Shown: piece after piece, positions 26,005 through 38,600 of the stretch
Position numbering within the stretch: position 1 is the first letter of the stretch
How the letters are laid out: every line of letters begins with the position of its first letter
Assembly: GCA_903893745.1 (NCBI GenBank)
Contig: CAITNF010000006.1
Coordinates: 98,995 to 162,994 of the forward strand
Reading direction: 5' to 3'
Length of the DNA: 64,000 bases
From: an uncultured Actinomycetes bacterium
GTDB lineage: Bacteria > Actinomycetota > Acidimicrobiia > Acidimicrobiales > RAAP-2
Translations under genes and position numbers: made by a program
Notes under the pieces: generated by a model
Databases searched by the model: none
Told to the model about the DNA's origin: nothing
Seen by the model: the letters and a program-made list of their open reading frames with translations, nothing else

Positions 26005-26301
26005 TTAACTTTCATTACGACGCCAAAACGAAGGTGGTCGCGCGTGGGCATGGTAGTGATCAGGGATATTTCGCATGTGGTCATCAACACGCCACTCGCC
26101 AGGTCCCAACTCGCTATCAGCAACTGCTCGGAGTGCCTCGAGCAGCGCGTGCTTAATTTCTGGTGGTGGTATCGCGTCGTGTTGCCGCCATACAACCATT
26201 GGCACCAAGCAGATTTCGCAGTCGGCAATCCAACACAGTTCGTCATCGAAATACCTCGTCGTGATGACCGCCGCCGCACAGAGGGGGCAGCCACCGCTCA
26301 T
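26005..26301 (-). CDS. Small cysteine-rich (zinc-ribbon-like) conserved hypothetical protein
   Basis: The 98-aa product starts MSGGCPLCAAAV and has a CPLC pair followed about 24 residues later by DCEICLVPMVVW, so four cysteines in a CxxC...CxxC layout expected to bind zinc. The C-terminal half contains MRNIPDHYHAHARPPSFW, rich in His. I believe similar proteins occur in other actinobacteria but cannot name a characterised member. ATG 26301 overlaps the stop of the PASTA pseudokinase gene by 4 nt (ATGA), giving coupled translation; a longer in-frame start at 26379 lies inside that gene and is less likely. Function unknown. Confidence 0.75.
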   Translation of the reverse strand: MSGGCPLCAAAVITTRYFDDELCWIADCEICLVPMVVWRQHDAIPPPEIKHALLEALRAVADSELGPGEWRVDDHMRNIPDHYHAHARPPSFWRRNES

Positions 26302-28298
26302 TTCACAGTGATAAGGACGTAGGAGTGCCACTTCACGACGGTTCCGGCCAGTGGTGACTGGGCCGTCGCGGTCGTCCATCGGGTGCTGTTCGAGTTTGGC
26401 CCCGTCGTATTGAAGTACAACTGTGCAGCGGCCATCGCAGCGTAGACCTGCGCGCGGGTAAGTCCAACAATGTTCGGTACCGCCCGCAGCCCCTCGCCCG
26501 GAGGCGTGGACGTAGTCGTAGTGGGCCCCGATTTGGTCGTGGTCGTCGTTGTTCCCGATGGCGCAGTCGTAGTGGTTCCTCCGCCACTCACTGGACCCAA
26601 GCTCAGAGCCAAAATCAAAGTCGAACCCGATGGAATCGACTTAGGGGCAATGGCACCTCCGACCAGAACTTTGGCAATTCGACCAATGGGCACCGTCGCA
26701 CTATGGATTGAGGCTGACGACGGGCACTGTGCGGAAAGTCCAACTTTGAGAATCCGAGCGGTGGCGCTCACACAGTCTTCACCAATCAATTTAGCGGGCA
26801 CGGTAATGAGCTTTGGTCCCGACGACACGGTTACGTCAATCACCGTCCCCGGCTTTACCGACACGTCGGCGGCCGGGACCTGCGAGACGATCAGACCCTG
26901 GGGCACCGTTGACGAATTCGTTCGCGCGTTAACCGAGACGCTCAGCCCATCACTATTCAACTGAGTAACCGCTTCTTGATACGTCAGATTCAGCAGCGAA
27001 GGAGTCTTGATTGTTGACGATGCTCGACCGACCACGGCGTAAGCACCGGCGCCAATCGCGACGATGAGAATCAGTACGGCGACGATTCGCAAGATTGACT
27101 TACTCATTCCCGGTGGGCGAACGAATGCGGTCTCCTCGTTCGACCGACTACCGGTACGCAGAGGCGCGGGTGCGGCTAAACCGCGACGTTGTTCAAATCG
27201 GATGGAATCATCAATTGGTTGGCTGGTACCAATTCTCTTGACTGGCCGCTCATCTGCACCACGTACTTGGTCTGGTGAAGGGGCCCGAAAGCCAAACGTG
27301 GGTCGCGGCGTCGGAGCGGGGATAAAGGGCTCTTCGAAATCATCATCGAAGTCATCCGCTTCAGGGCTCTGGACGTAAAACTCCTCGTCAGATTCGAGGA
27401 ACGTCGCTTCGTAGGTTTCGACAAATGGTTCGACAAACGGTTCGTCAACGAACTGAGCGCCGTAGCCGACGCGCAGTGTCAAAGGAGCACTATCGGGCGC
27501 TACCGCATCGAGACGTCCAGAGAGTTGTTCGGCGTCAAGTCGAAGTCGAGCGTCAGGTACCGCCGCTTGCGCCAACAACATGTCTAACGTTCCCAACTCT
27601 GGTCGAACCGGCAACGGCATCGAAATTCGCGCGCGAAGTGAATCTTGCGGTGTCGCCATGAGAAATGGGACTGTTCCGGTAGCCGCTTCGAACAAAATGA
27701 GTGCGAGGGCGTATACGTCAGACGAAGGACTTGGCGGATCGCCAACCGCTTGCTCGGGACTTAAATACCGAACTTGATCGAACGTTCGCTCTTCGTCGTA
27801 CACTCCACCCAGTCCCGACAGTGCCACATCGGAAACTCGGACGCGGCCCTCGTCATCAAAAAGCAGGCTGCTTGGTGACAGCGCTCCGTGGACAAAATCA
27901 TTGGTGTGCAAGTAGGAGAGCACACTGCCCACGTCGCGACCGAGACGTGCGACGTCATCGAGGTCGAGACGCTGGCCCGACGCCAGTGCAGTCTGCAATG
28001 ACCCTCCGGTCAAGTACTCGGTCACCATGAAGATATGACCCGACTCTTGGCCACCGTCGTACACGCGCTCGAGGTGAGGGTGACTCAGTGTCGCGACCCG
28101 AACAATGTGGTTTCGAAACGCTCGGCGAACGCCTTCACTCGCCGCGAGTTGCGCGAGCAGTACCTTGATCACCACGACTCGCTGGAGAGAAAGATCCTCG
28201 GCGGCGTACACTTCGGCAACGTGACCAACGCCAAGCAGTTCGATGATCCGATAGCGACCAACGAGGGTGTGACCAGGGGTAAACGTAGCTGCGGGCAT
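26298..28298 (-). CDS. PASTA-domain Ser/Thr protein kinase homologue, predicted pseudokinase
   Basis: The 666-aa protein has a kinase-like domain (~16-265), an acidic cytoplasmic linker, a TM helix (ILRIVAVLILIVAIGAGAYA, ~415-435) and three PASTA repeats, the last after a Thr-rich stretch. It keeps the ATP-site Lys (VVVIKVLL, K45) and the activation-segment YLSPEQA. The catalytic loop reads HGALSPSSLL at 137-146 where active kinases have HRDLKPxN: Asp, Lys and Asn are all changed. DFG is DVA at 157, and the alpha-C Glu position is His64. PknB-like kinases sense cell-wall fragments through PASTA; this one probably acts as a scaffold or sensor without phosphotransfer. ATG 28298 has AGGGG 5 nt upstream. 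Confidence 0.88.
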   Translation of the reverse strand: MPAATFTPGHTLVGRYRIIELLGVGHVAEVYAAEDLSLQRVVVIKVLLAQLAASEGVRRAFRNHIVRVATLSHPHLERVYDGGQESGHIFMVTEYLTGGSLQTALASGQRLDLDDVARLGRDVGSVLSYLHTNDFVHGALSPSSLLFDDEGRVRVSDVALSGLGGVYDEERTFDQVRYLSPEQAVGDPPSPSSDVYALALILFEAATGTVPFLMATPQDSLRARISMPLPVRPELGTLDMLLAQAAVPDARLRLDAEQLSGRLDAVAPDSAPLTLRVGYGAQFVDEPFVEPFVETYEATFLESDEEFYVQSPEADDFDDDFEEPFIPAPTPRPTFGFRAPSPDQVRGADERPVKRIGTSQPIDDSIRFEQRRGLAAPAPLRTGSRSNEETAFVRPPGMSKSILRIVAVLILIVAIGAGAYAVVGRASSTIKTPSLLNLTYQEAVTQLNSDGLSVSVNARTNSSTVPQGLIVSQVPAADVSVKPGTVIDVTVSSGPKLITVPAKLIGEDCVSATARILKVGLSAQCPSSASIHSATVPIGRIAKVLVGGAIAPKSIPSGSTLILALSLGPVSGGGTTTTAPSGTTTTTTKSGPTTTTSTPPGEGLRAVPNIVGLTRAQVYAAMAAAQLYFNTTGPNSNSTRWTTATAQSPLAGTVVKWHSYVLITVK

Positions 28299-28312
28299 AA
28301 TCGCCCCTAACC

Positions 28313-31416
<3,104 letters not shown>

Positions 31417-31443
31417 CCCTCTAGTCTGCCAGTCAGACGAGGT

Positions 31444-32610
31444 CTACGACTCAGTACGTAAGCGTTCAACCACGTTCGCCAAGGTGGTTACGAGGAAGTC
31501 CACGTCCTGCTCCGTCGTTTCAGCCCCCATCGAGAGTCGCAGCGAGCCACTGGCTCGCTCCCGTGGCAGCCCCATTGCCGCCAGTACGTGACTGGGCTCG
31601 GCGGCCCCGCTCGAACAACTCGCCGCCGCCGAAGCACAGATTCCCTCTTGATCGAGCAAGAACAACAACTCATCGCTGGCGAGATTCTCAAACGTCACGT
31701 GCACCGTGCCACTTAGTCGGCGAGCGGCGAGCGCCGTGACCGTACAACCGGGTAACGATGACAGGTTTCCAATGATGCGCTCTTGAAAATTCTGTACTCG
31801 TTCATTCACCTGCGTGAGTTCCCGCGCAGTGCACCGGACAGCGGCGGCCAATCCTACGGCCGCGGCAACGTCTACCGTGCCGCCACGACGTCCGCGCTCC
31901 TGACCTCCACCGGGCACGACGGCATCGAGCTGCACGTCGCCGCGCACGATGAGTGCGCCGCTATTGACTGGACCACCAAGTTTGTGCGAACAGATCGAAA
32001 CCATGTCAAACGCGGACGTCACCATCGGCAGATACAGCCAAGGTGACGCGGCCACGGCATCGGTGTGCAAAACCGTTCCACCCGGAATTACGTAGTTCAC
32101 AATTGAACTAATGCCATCGAGAGGTTGACAGACACCCGTTTCGTTATTCGCGGTCATCACGCTGACAATTGCGGCATCGGGTCGTAGAGCATCGCGCAGC
32201 GAGTCGAGGTCGACCACCCCATCGGCGTCGACCTCGACGAAGTGAACTGCAACGTCATCGTGGATTTGCGCCAGCATTTGGGCCGCGTCCAGCACCGCGT
32301 GATGCTCGATTCTCGACGTCACGATGGAAGTGCTGTCGTTATGGCGACGATGGTGGCCAACGACTCCAGCTATCGCAAGGTGGCACGACTCAGTACCTCC
32401 GGCGGTGAAGATAACTTCACCCGGCTCGGCGCCAACAAATTGCGCTACCTCATCGCGAGCCTCTTCGATGGCGCGACGCGCTTCACGGGCGGCTCGGTGA
32501 CTTCCCGAGGGATTACCGACCACTCCATGTTGCCAAGGCTCCATTGCCTCGACTACTTCGTCGCGCCGTGGCGCCGACGCAGCGTGATCGAAGTAGTACT
32601 GGCTACTCAC
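31444..32610 (-). CDS. Cysteine desulfurase (IscS/NifS-like)
   Basis: This PLP enzyme removes sulfur from cysteine as a protein-bound persulfide for tRNA thiolation or Fe-S assembly. The 388-aa product has YFDHAASAPRRDEVVEAM at the N-terminus, FTAGGTESCHLAI near residue 70, the PLP lysine in ICSHKLGGPVNSG near 200, GGGQERGRRGGTVDVAA near 230 and the persulfide loop ASAAASCSSGAAEPSHVL near 325. Its position directly upstream of mnmA (27-nt gap) suggests service to tRNA 2-thiolation. The ATG overlaps the aldehyde dehydrogenase stop by 4 nt. Confidence 0.94.
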   Translation of the reverse strand: MSSQYYFDHAASAPRRDEVVEAMEPWQHGVVGNPSGSHRAAREARRAIEEARDEVAQFVGAEPGEVIFTAGGTESCHLAIAGVVGHHRRHNDSTSIVTSRIEHHAVLDAAQMLAQIHDDVAVHFVEVDADGVVDLDSLRDALRPDAAIVSVMTANNETGVCQPLDGISSIVNYVIPGGTVLHTDAVAASPWLYLPMVTSAFDMVSICSHKLGGPVNSGALIVRGDVQLDAVVPGGGQERGRRGGTVDVAAAVGLAAAVRCTARELTQVNERVQNFQERIIGNLSSLPGCTVTALAARRLSGTVHVTFENLASDELLFLLDQEGICASAAASCSSGAAEPSHVLAAMGLPRERASGSLRLSMGAETTEQDVDFLVTTLANVVERLRTES

Positions 32611-33971
32611 GCCACAAAATATGACTTGGCATTCGTGAACTCACGCATGCCGTAGACCGAGAGCTCTCGGCCATACCCCGAAGCCTTGGTACCGCCAAAA
32701 GGCAGTTCAGGCATCGAGGCAACAACCGCGTTCGCAAAGACCATCCCCGCGTCGATACCGGCAATGGCGGCGTCAATTTCGACGGGGTCCGTCGCCCAAA
32801 TTGATCCGCCGAGTCCCCACGGCGTGTCATTCGCAACTCGAATAGCTTCGTCCATGTTGTCAACGACGTACACCACCGCTACCGGACCAAAGAGTTCCTC
32901 ACAACCGGCCGGTGAGTCGCTCGGCACGTCGGTCAGCACTGTGGCGGGATAGTAGTAACCCTTCCCCCCAGTAGGAGCGCCCCCGGTGTGGGCAGTAGCG
33001 CCCGCGGCAACGGACTTGGCGACCTGCTCCGTTATCTGATCAAACTGCGCCTTGTTGGCGAGTGGTCCCAGTGCCGTGGCTGGATCCATTGGGTCGCCTA
33101 CTTGCACAGCGGCCATGGCCTCCACGAAGCGTGGGACGAACTCATCGGCGACGTCGCGAAGCACGATAAAGCGCTTCGAATTAATGCAGGCTTGACCATT
33201 ATTTTGCACTCGCGCGTTTACCGCCATGGGCACGGTCTTATCAAGATCAGCCGACGCCCCCACGATAAACGCGTCAGAGCCACCGAGTTCCAGCACGCTC
33301 TTCTTAAGATTTCGCCCAGCGGCCGATCCCACTGCACGACCCGCACCTTCCGAGCCCGTCAGGGTTACGCCAGCAATACGGGGATCACCAATTACCTCCT
33401 CGGCAACCTGGTGACCTATAAAGAGATTCGTCACTGCACCCTTGGGGAATCCGGCTCGCTCAAAAAGGTTGGTTACGTACAGTGCCGATCCAGGAACGTT
33501 CGAGGAATGCTTGAGCAACGTGACGTTGCCCGCCATCAAACTGGGCGCCGCAAATCGAATGAACTGCCAGAAAGGGAAATTCCACGGCATGACGGCGAAG
33601 ATTGGGCCAATCGGTTCGTAACGCACGCCACTTCGTGAGCCACTCGTTTGAATCACTTCGGGAGCCAGAATCTTCTCCGCGTGCTCGGCGTAGTAGCGCA
33701 TCGTGAACGCACACTTGGCCGCTTCGCCCTTGGCCGAGGCAAACGTCTTGCCCATTTCGCTCGTCATCAGTTCAGCCGCAACCGGTATTTCGCTCTCGAG
33801 CAATTCGGCGGCTCGAATCATCAGAAGCGCTCGCTCGGCCATTGGCGTAGTGCTCCACGTTTTAAAGGTGGCTGCGGCCTGCGCAATAGCTGCTTCGACC
33901 TCATCGGACGTGTGGCCCTGGTATTCGGCAATGACTTCTTCGGTGGCGGGGTTAATTGCGGTAAATGACAT
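32607..33971 (-). CDS. NAD(P)-dependent aldehyde dehydrogenase, succinate-semialdehyde dehydrogenase type
   Basis: The 454-aa product is an ALDH-superfamily enzyme close to the short GabD1-type succinate-semialdehyde dehydrogenases. MPWNFPFWQFIRFAAPSLMA near residue 128 shapes the cofactor site, TGSEGAGRAVGSAAG near 205 is the dinucleotide region, the general-base Glu lies in VLELGGSDAFIV near 228, and the catalytic Cys in NNGQACINSKRF near 262. The substrate is inferred only from family resemblance. It begins 4 nt after the stop of an MFS gene and overlaps the cysteine desulfurase by 4 nt. Confidence 0.87.
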   Translation of the reverse strand: MSFTAINPATEEVIAEYQGHTSDEVEAAIAQAAATFKTWSTTPMAERALLMIRAAELLESEIPVAAELMTSEMGKTFASAKGEAAKCAFTMRYYAEHAEKILAPEVIQTSGSRSGVRYEPIGPIFAVMPWNFPFWQFIRFAAPSLMAGNVTLLKHSSNVPGSALYVTNLFERAGFPKGAVTNLFIGHQVAEEVIGDPRIAGVTLTGSEGAGRAVGSAAGRNLKKSVLELGGSDAFIVGASADLDKTVPMAVNARVQNNGQACINSKRFIVLRDVADEFVPRFVEAMAAVQVGDPMDPATALGPLANKAQFDQITEQVAKSVAAGATAHTGGAPTGGKGYYYPATVLTDVPSDSPAGCEELFGPVAVVYVVDNMDEAIRVANDTPWGLGGSIWATDPVEIDAAIAGIDAGMVFANAVVASMPELPFGGTKASGYGRELSVYGMREFTNAKSYFVA

Positions 33972-33975
33972 GGGA

Positions 33976-35226
33976 CTAGTCTGCCACGAAATTGGTGACC
34001 TGAACCGGCGTTGATTGAATTTCAGCCCAGTAGGTGGACGAAAACATACTGACCGTAATCATGACGAGCAGCAGCAAGGCGGCGCTCACTTCGGTAATAG
34101 TTCGTACTCCCCAAATTTTGGCCAAAGTGGTTTGGATAACCGCACCGAGCGGGTACCCCAATGAAAGGGAAAGTGTGTAGAGCGAAAGAATTCTGGAACG
34201 TTCGTTAGCCGGAGCGTGCAGCTGCACCGAGGCGTTGAGTCCAGTCAGAATACCGAGGTATGCACCACCGAGCACCGTGAGGGCCAGGACTGCGACGACC
34301 AAGTTTGGCGCCACCCCGTAGACAATGGCGGCCACGGCGCCCATTACAACTGAGAGTCGCAAGACCAGAATTCTCGAGGTTCGCCGCGCGAGGGCCGGGA
34401 GCGTGAGCGCTCCAGTTACGGCGCCAACGCCTTGGGCCGTCACGAGCCACGAAGTGCCAACCTTTCCCGCGTGCAGTACGTCAATTGCCATGGCGGGGAC
34501 CAGCGTTATGAACGGACTTAGCAAGAGCGCAACCGTACCAATCCCGAGAATCGGATAGCGGCACCCTTTCACCGACCAAGCAACTCGTGCGCCGACTTTC
34601 AGTTCTGACCAGATGCGAATTTGAGTGGTCTTGGGCGGACGTGGCGCACTCCTAACAAACGCAAACGTCACCACTACAAATAGAAACGAGGCGGCATTTG
34701 CGGCAAAGCAGATACCGGGTGAACCCACCGCCAATGCCACACCGGCACAGAGAGGGCCAATTATGCGACCCAAATTGAACTGGGCCGAGGAGAGCGCGAC
34801 GGCGCTCAGCACTTCTTCGCGCGTGACCAAATCAGGCAAAAGTGACTGCCATGCCGCCCACGATGCAAAACTTGCAAATCCTTCAATCAACGCGAGGTAG
34901 CACGCCAAACTTGGTGTGAGGTGATGACTGAGCTCAGCTACCGCTAGAGAACTTGCGGTGAGCGCCATCACGATGTTGTTGAATTGGATCCAACGCTGGC
35001 GATTCCATCGATCGGCGATCACCCCACCAATCGGTGCACCAAACAGGCTCGGAGCCCACGCGGCCACGGTGAGTAGTCCGAGCCATCGTGCATCATGCGT
35101 AGTTTGGGTCAAAAAAACGCCGAGGGCGACAGTCTGCATCCAGGTGCCAGTCGAGGAGACAAAGGATGAAGTGAGTGCGAGGGCAAAACTCCGATGGCGA
35201 AGTGGGGCAAATGAGGTGAATGCCAT
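33976..35226 (-). CDS. MFS transporter, DHA3-like exporter
   Basis: The 416-aa protein has about 12 helices and resembles the DHA3/enterobactin-exporter-like group. Features include the N-terminal RHRSFALALTSSFVSSTGTW, the motif A equivalent GGVIADRWNRQRWIQ near residue 67, and SLLPDLVTREEVLSAVALSS near 128, which is very typical of this group. It may head the operon running through aldehyde dehydrogenase, cysteine desulfurase, mnmA, ligA, the pseudokinase and the zinc-ribbon protein. Substrate unknown. Confidence 0.85.
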   Translation of the reverse strand: MAFTSFAPLRHRSFALALTSSFVSSTGTWMQTVALGVFLTQTTHDARWLGLLTVAAWAPSLFGAPIGGVIADRWNRQRWIQFNNIVMALTASSLAVAELSHHLTPSLACYLALIEGFASFASWAAWQSLLPDLVTREEVLSAVALSSAQFNLGRIIGPLCAGVALAVGSPGICFAANAASFLFVVVTFAFVRSAPRPPKTTQIRIWSELKVGARVAWSVKGCRYPILGIGTVALLLSPFITLVPAMAIDVLHAGKVGTSWLVTAQGVGAVTGALTLPALARRTSRILVLRLSVVMGAVAAIVYGVAPNLVVAVLALTVLGGAYLGILTGLNASVQLHAPANERSRILSLYTLSLSLGYPLGAVIQTTLAKIWGVRTITEVSAALLLLVMITVSMFSSTYWAEIQSTPVQVTNFVAD

Positions 35227-35277
35227 GATCCCGGACCGGGCAGTTAGTTCACGCCCACCACGAGCGACACCAACTGC

Positions 35278-35388
35278 TTACTGGTCACGCCTCTTTCGTC
35301 GAGGTCGTAGCGCGAACCACCACACCGACACGATGGTAACGAGTGCGCCGACGACACCGATTTTTGACTTTAGGCCTTTGCCCCTCAT
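35278..35388 (-). CDS. Possible small membrane protein, hypothetical
   Basis: This frame encodes 36 aa from ATG 35388 (40 aa from ATG 35400). It has a basic start (MRGKGLKSK), one hydrophobic helix (IGVVGALVTIVSVWWFAL, ~10-27) and a strongly basic tail RPRRKRRDQ, an orderly N-in topology for a one-helix protein. GGTGGA lies 5 nt before ATG 35388. It sits 51 nt upstream of the MFS gene on the same strand. Support is coding plausibility only. Confidence 0.45.
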   Translation of the reverse strand: MRGKGLKSKIGVVGALVTIVSVWWFALRPRRKRRDQ

Positions 35389-35400
35389 GTTTTCCACCAT

Positions 35401-35630
35401 TTCCTTATCGTACCGTGCAAAACACGGAGGTCCCCGAAACTTCTGATGGTCATGTCAGAGGCTAAAACTGGACCCGACTGAGGAACTCCAAGTCGAGACT
35501 GACGCAATTTGTCAGTCAACCGCTCGCCAAGTGGCCTCGTAACACGTCAATGTTAACGGCGATAGCGCTCATCTTCACAACCCAGATCACGTCGTCGTGG
35601 CGACGTTACTTCCAAATTGATCCGGGTCAA
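35401..35630. other. Intergenic region without recognised gene
   Basis: About 230 nt between the ileS stop and the small membrane ORF, both on the minus strand. I see no tRNA, no strong terminator and no conserved ORF. Promoter signals for the MFS operon are expected here, but I could not pick a convincing -35/-10 pair. Confidence 0.5.
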
Positions 35631-38600
35631 CTAAATACGAGAAACCCACGCTCGGGCTTCGCGTTCATCATCGAGTTCCAACAGCGTTCCATCGCCGAGT
35701 CCCTCACCGACCACTACCTCACTCGCCAAAACCTCGTTAGCCAGCAAGCTAAATCCATCTTGGAGATCGTCGATTCCCGAGACGTGCAAAACAATGCGGT
35801 CCGACACGTCAAAACCAGAGAGCTTTCGCAGATCTTGGATCTGACGCACCACGTCTCGAAGGTAACCACGACGGCGTAACTCGTCGTTGAGGGTGAGATC
35901 AAGCGCAATCACCTCACCACCTTCACGCGACACCGCGAAACCACCTTGACTCTTTACCCTCAACTCCACGTCGTCACCGCTAAGGTCAAATTTTCCAGTC
36001 GAAAGGGTCAGCGTAATTGCCCCACCCGCCTCTAATGTGGCGGCCGCTTCGACAGAATCTAGAGCGGCGAGGGCGGGTTTTAGCTCCTTCACCGCTTCAC
36101 CAAGCCGTGGGCCAACCGTCCGAAAATTTGGTACGAGTTCAAAGCTCAGTACGTCAGCTAACTCTGAGCCGTACTCCAACACGTCCACGTTCAATTCGTC
36201 TTCGACAACCCCCGCAGGTGGAGCCGGTGAACCCAGTGGCAAGAAGACGAGTGCTCGAGCGAGGGGCTGGCGTACTTTAATTCCCGCTTCCGCGCGGGCA
36301 GCTCGGCCCAGCGACGTAAGTCGACGAGCGACTTCCATAGAGTTCTCCAACTCTTCGTCACGAGTGTTTGGCATCGAGAGGGGCCAGTTGGTCAAGTGAA
36401 CCGAATCACTGGGCTCAACCTCAAAGAGGTCGTGGAAGAGACGTTCGGCCACGAACGGGCAGAACGGTGCGAGCAGCAACGTAATTCGCTGTAACACGTC
36501 GAGCAACGTGGCTTGGGCCGCGAGTGAGTCCGAGCGTGGCGCCGTTGGGTCGGTTCGCCAAAAACGGCGGCGGCTCCGACGTACGTACCAGTTCGAGACG
36601 TCATCAATCAACTTGGCGAGTGCATCGGTGCCACTGAGAGGTTCGTAGCCGTCAAGCGATGCGGTGACCAAGGTGGTTACGTGATCGAGCCGTGACAAAA
36701 TCCATCGGTCAATGGCAGCCCGCTGCGTCGGCGGTGGAATCTCCGGATCGTTGGGATCAAAGTGATTGAGAGATGCGTACGTACTAAAGAAGCTGAACGT
36801 ATTCCATAGCGTGGCTAAGGTCTCGCGCAGTGAGGCGTCAATGGCGTTCAAACCGGCGCGTGTTGAGGTCCAAGGTGAACCTTGGGAAAACATCCACCAG
36901 CGCAACGGATCGGCTCCACGAGTGTTCAACACTTCCCAAGGGTCGATGACGTTACCGACTGATTTACTCATCTTGCGACCGTTTTCGTCGACAATATGAC
37001 CCAAACAAAGAACGTGCTCGTAGGGCTTCGTGCCAAAGACCAACGTGTTAACCGCCAACAGTGAATAGAACCAGCCTCGAGTTTGATCAATCGCTTCGGC
37101 CACGAGTTGCGCCGGGAACTGCATTGCTTCTCGGGAACCAAGAACGTGGGGAAAGCCCACCTGTGCCGCCGGCATCGCTCCAGAATCAAACCAGGCGTCA
37201 ATTACTGGTTCCACTCGGCGCGCGGGCTCGCGGCACGTGCGACAGCTAATGATGATCTCATCAATGTTGGGTCGGTGGGGATCTAAACCCGTAAGGTCAC
37301 GTCCCGCCAACTCACCAAGTTCCTTGATCGAACCCACGCAGGTGAAATGATCACTCTCACAGCGCCAGATGGGCATCGGCGTTCCCCAGAATCGGTCACG
37401 CGAGAGTGCCCAGTCGACGTTATTTTGCAGCCACTCGCCCATGCGGCCCTCACGAATGTGCGCAGGGTGCCAGTCAACAGTGGCATTCTCACTAATTAGT
37501 TGCTCTTTGAACTGACTCGTAGCGATGTACCAACTCGGCTTTCCCCAATAGATCAGCACCGTCGAGCAACGCCAGCAATGAGGTAACGAGTGGGTGTAGT
37601 CAAATCGACGTAGCAACAGTGAACGTCGCTCTAATTCATTGTTGATCGTTGGATTGGCCGCGCGGACTCCTTGTCCTTCTAACCAACTCACCTCGGACGT
37701 GAAGCAGCCGTCGGGTCCCACCGGATTAACAGTTGGCAAGCCGTACTGCCGGGCAATTTGGCGGTCAATCTCTCCAAAGGCTGGGGATTGATGCACGAGC
37801 CCGGTACCGTCTTCGGTAGTCACGTAATCGGCCATGACGATGTAACAGGCGTCGACTCCGTCGGGCAGCGGCACGTCGTTGAAGGGGCGCTCGTAGTGAA
37901 CGCCCGCCAAGCTGCTTCCCGCCATGGTGGCGGTCACCACTGCGTCGTCGCCAAAGACCGCTTCAACGAGAGGCTCAGCCACCAACATGCCGTCAACAAC
38001 CGCGTACGTCACGTCGGGATTCACAGCCACCGCAACGTTGGACAACAGTGTCCACGGCGTAGTCGTCCACACCGCAAGGTGCGTCGCACCATTTAAACCA
38101 CCATGTGCCGCGGCGTCAGTGATACGAAGTCGCACGTAACAGCTTTCGTCGACTTCGTCGGTGTACACCCCCGGTTGGCCCAGTTCGTGGCTCGACAGCG
38201 CCGTACCGCATCGGGGACAGTACGGAACGACTTTCAAATCTTCATAGAGCAAACCCCGATCAAAGAGTTGCTGAAGTTGCCACCACACGGACTCGACGTA
38301 CGCGGGATGGAACGTGTAGTACGCGTGCTCCATGTCCGTCCAGTAGCCAATCCGTTCAGTGAGGCGCTCAAATTCGCTCACGTACGTAAGGACTGATTCC
38401 TTGCACAGCCGCGTGAACTCCTCAATGCCGACCTGATTCACAATGGCCTGTTTGCCCGAGATGCCTAGTTGCTTTTCAACCTGCACTTCTACTGGCAGCC
38501 CGTGGGTATCCCAACCAGCACGGCGAGCCACATAACGCCCTTGCATTGTTTGATAGCGACAGAAGAGATCCTTATAGACCCGTGCCCAGACGTGGTGCAA

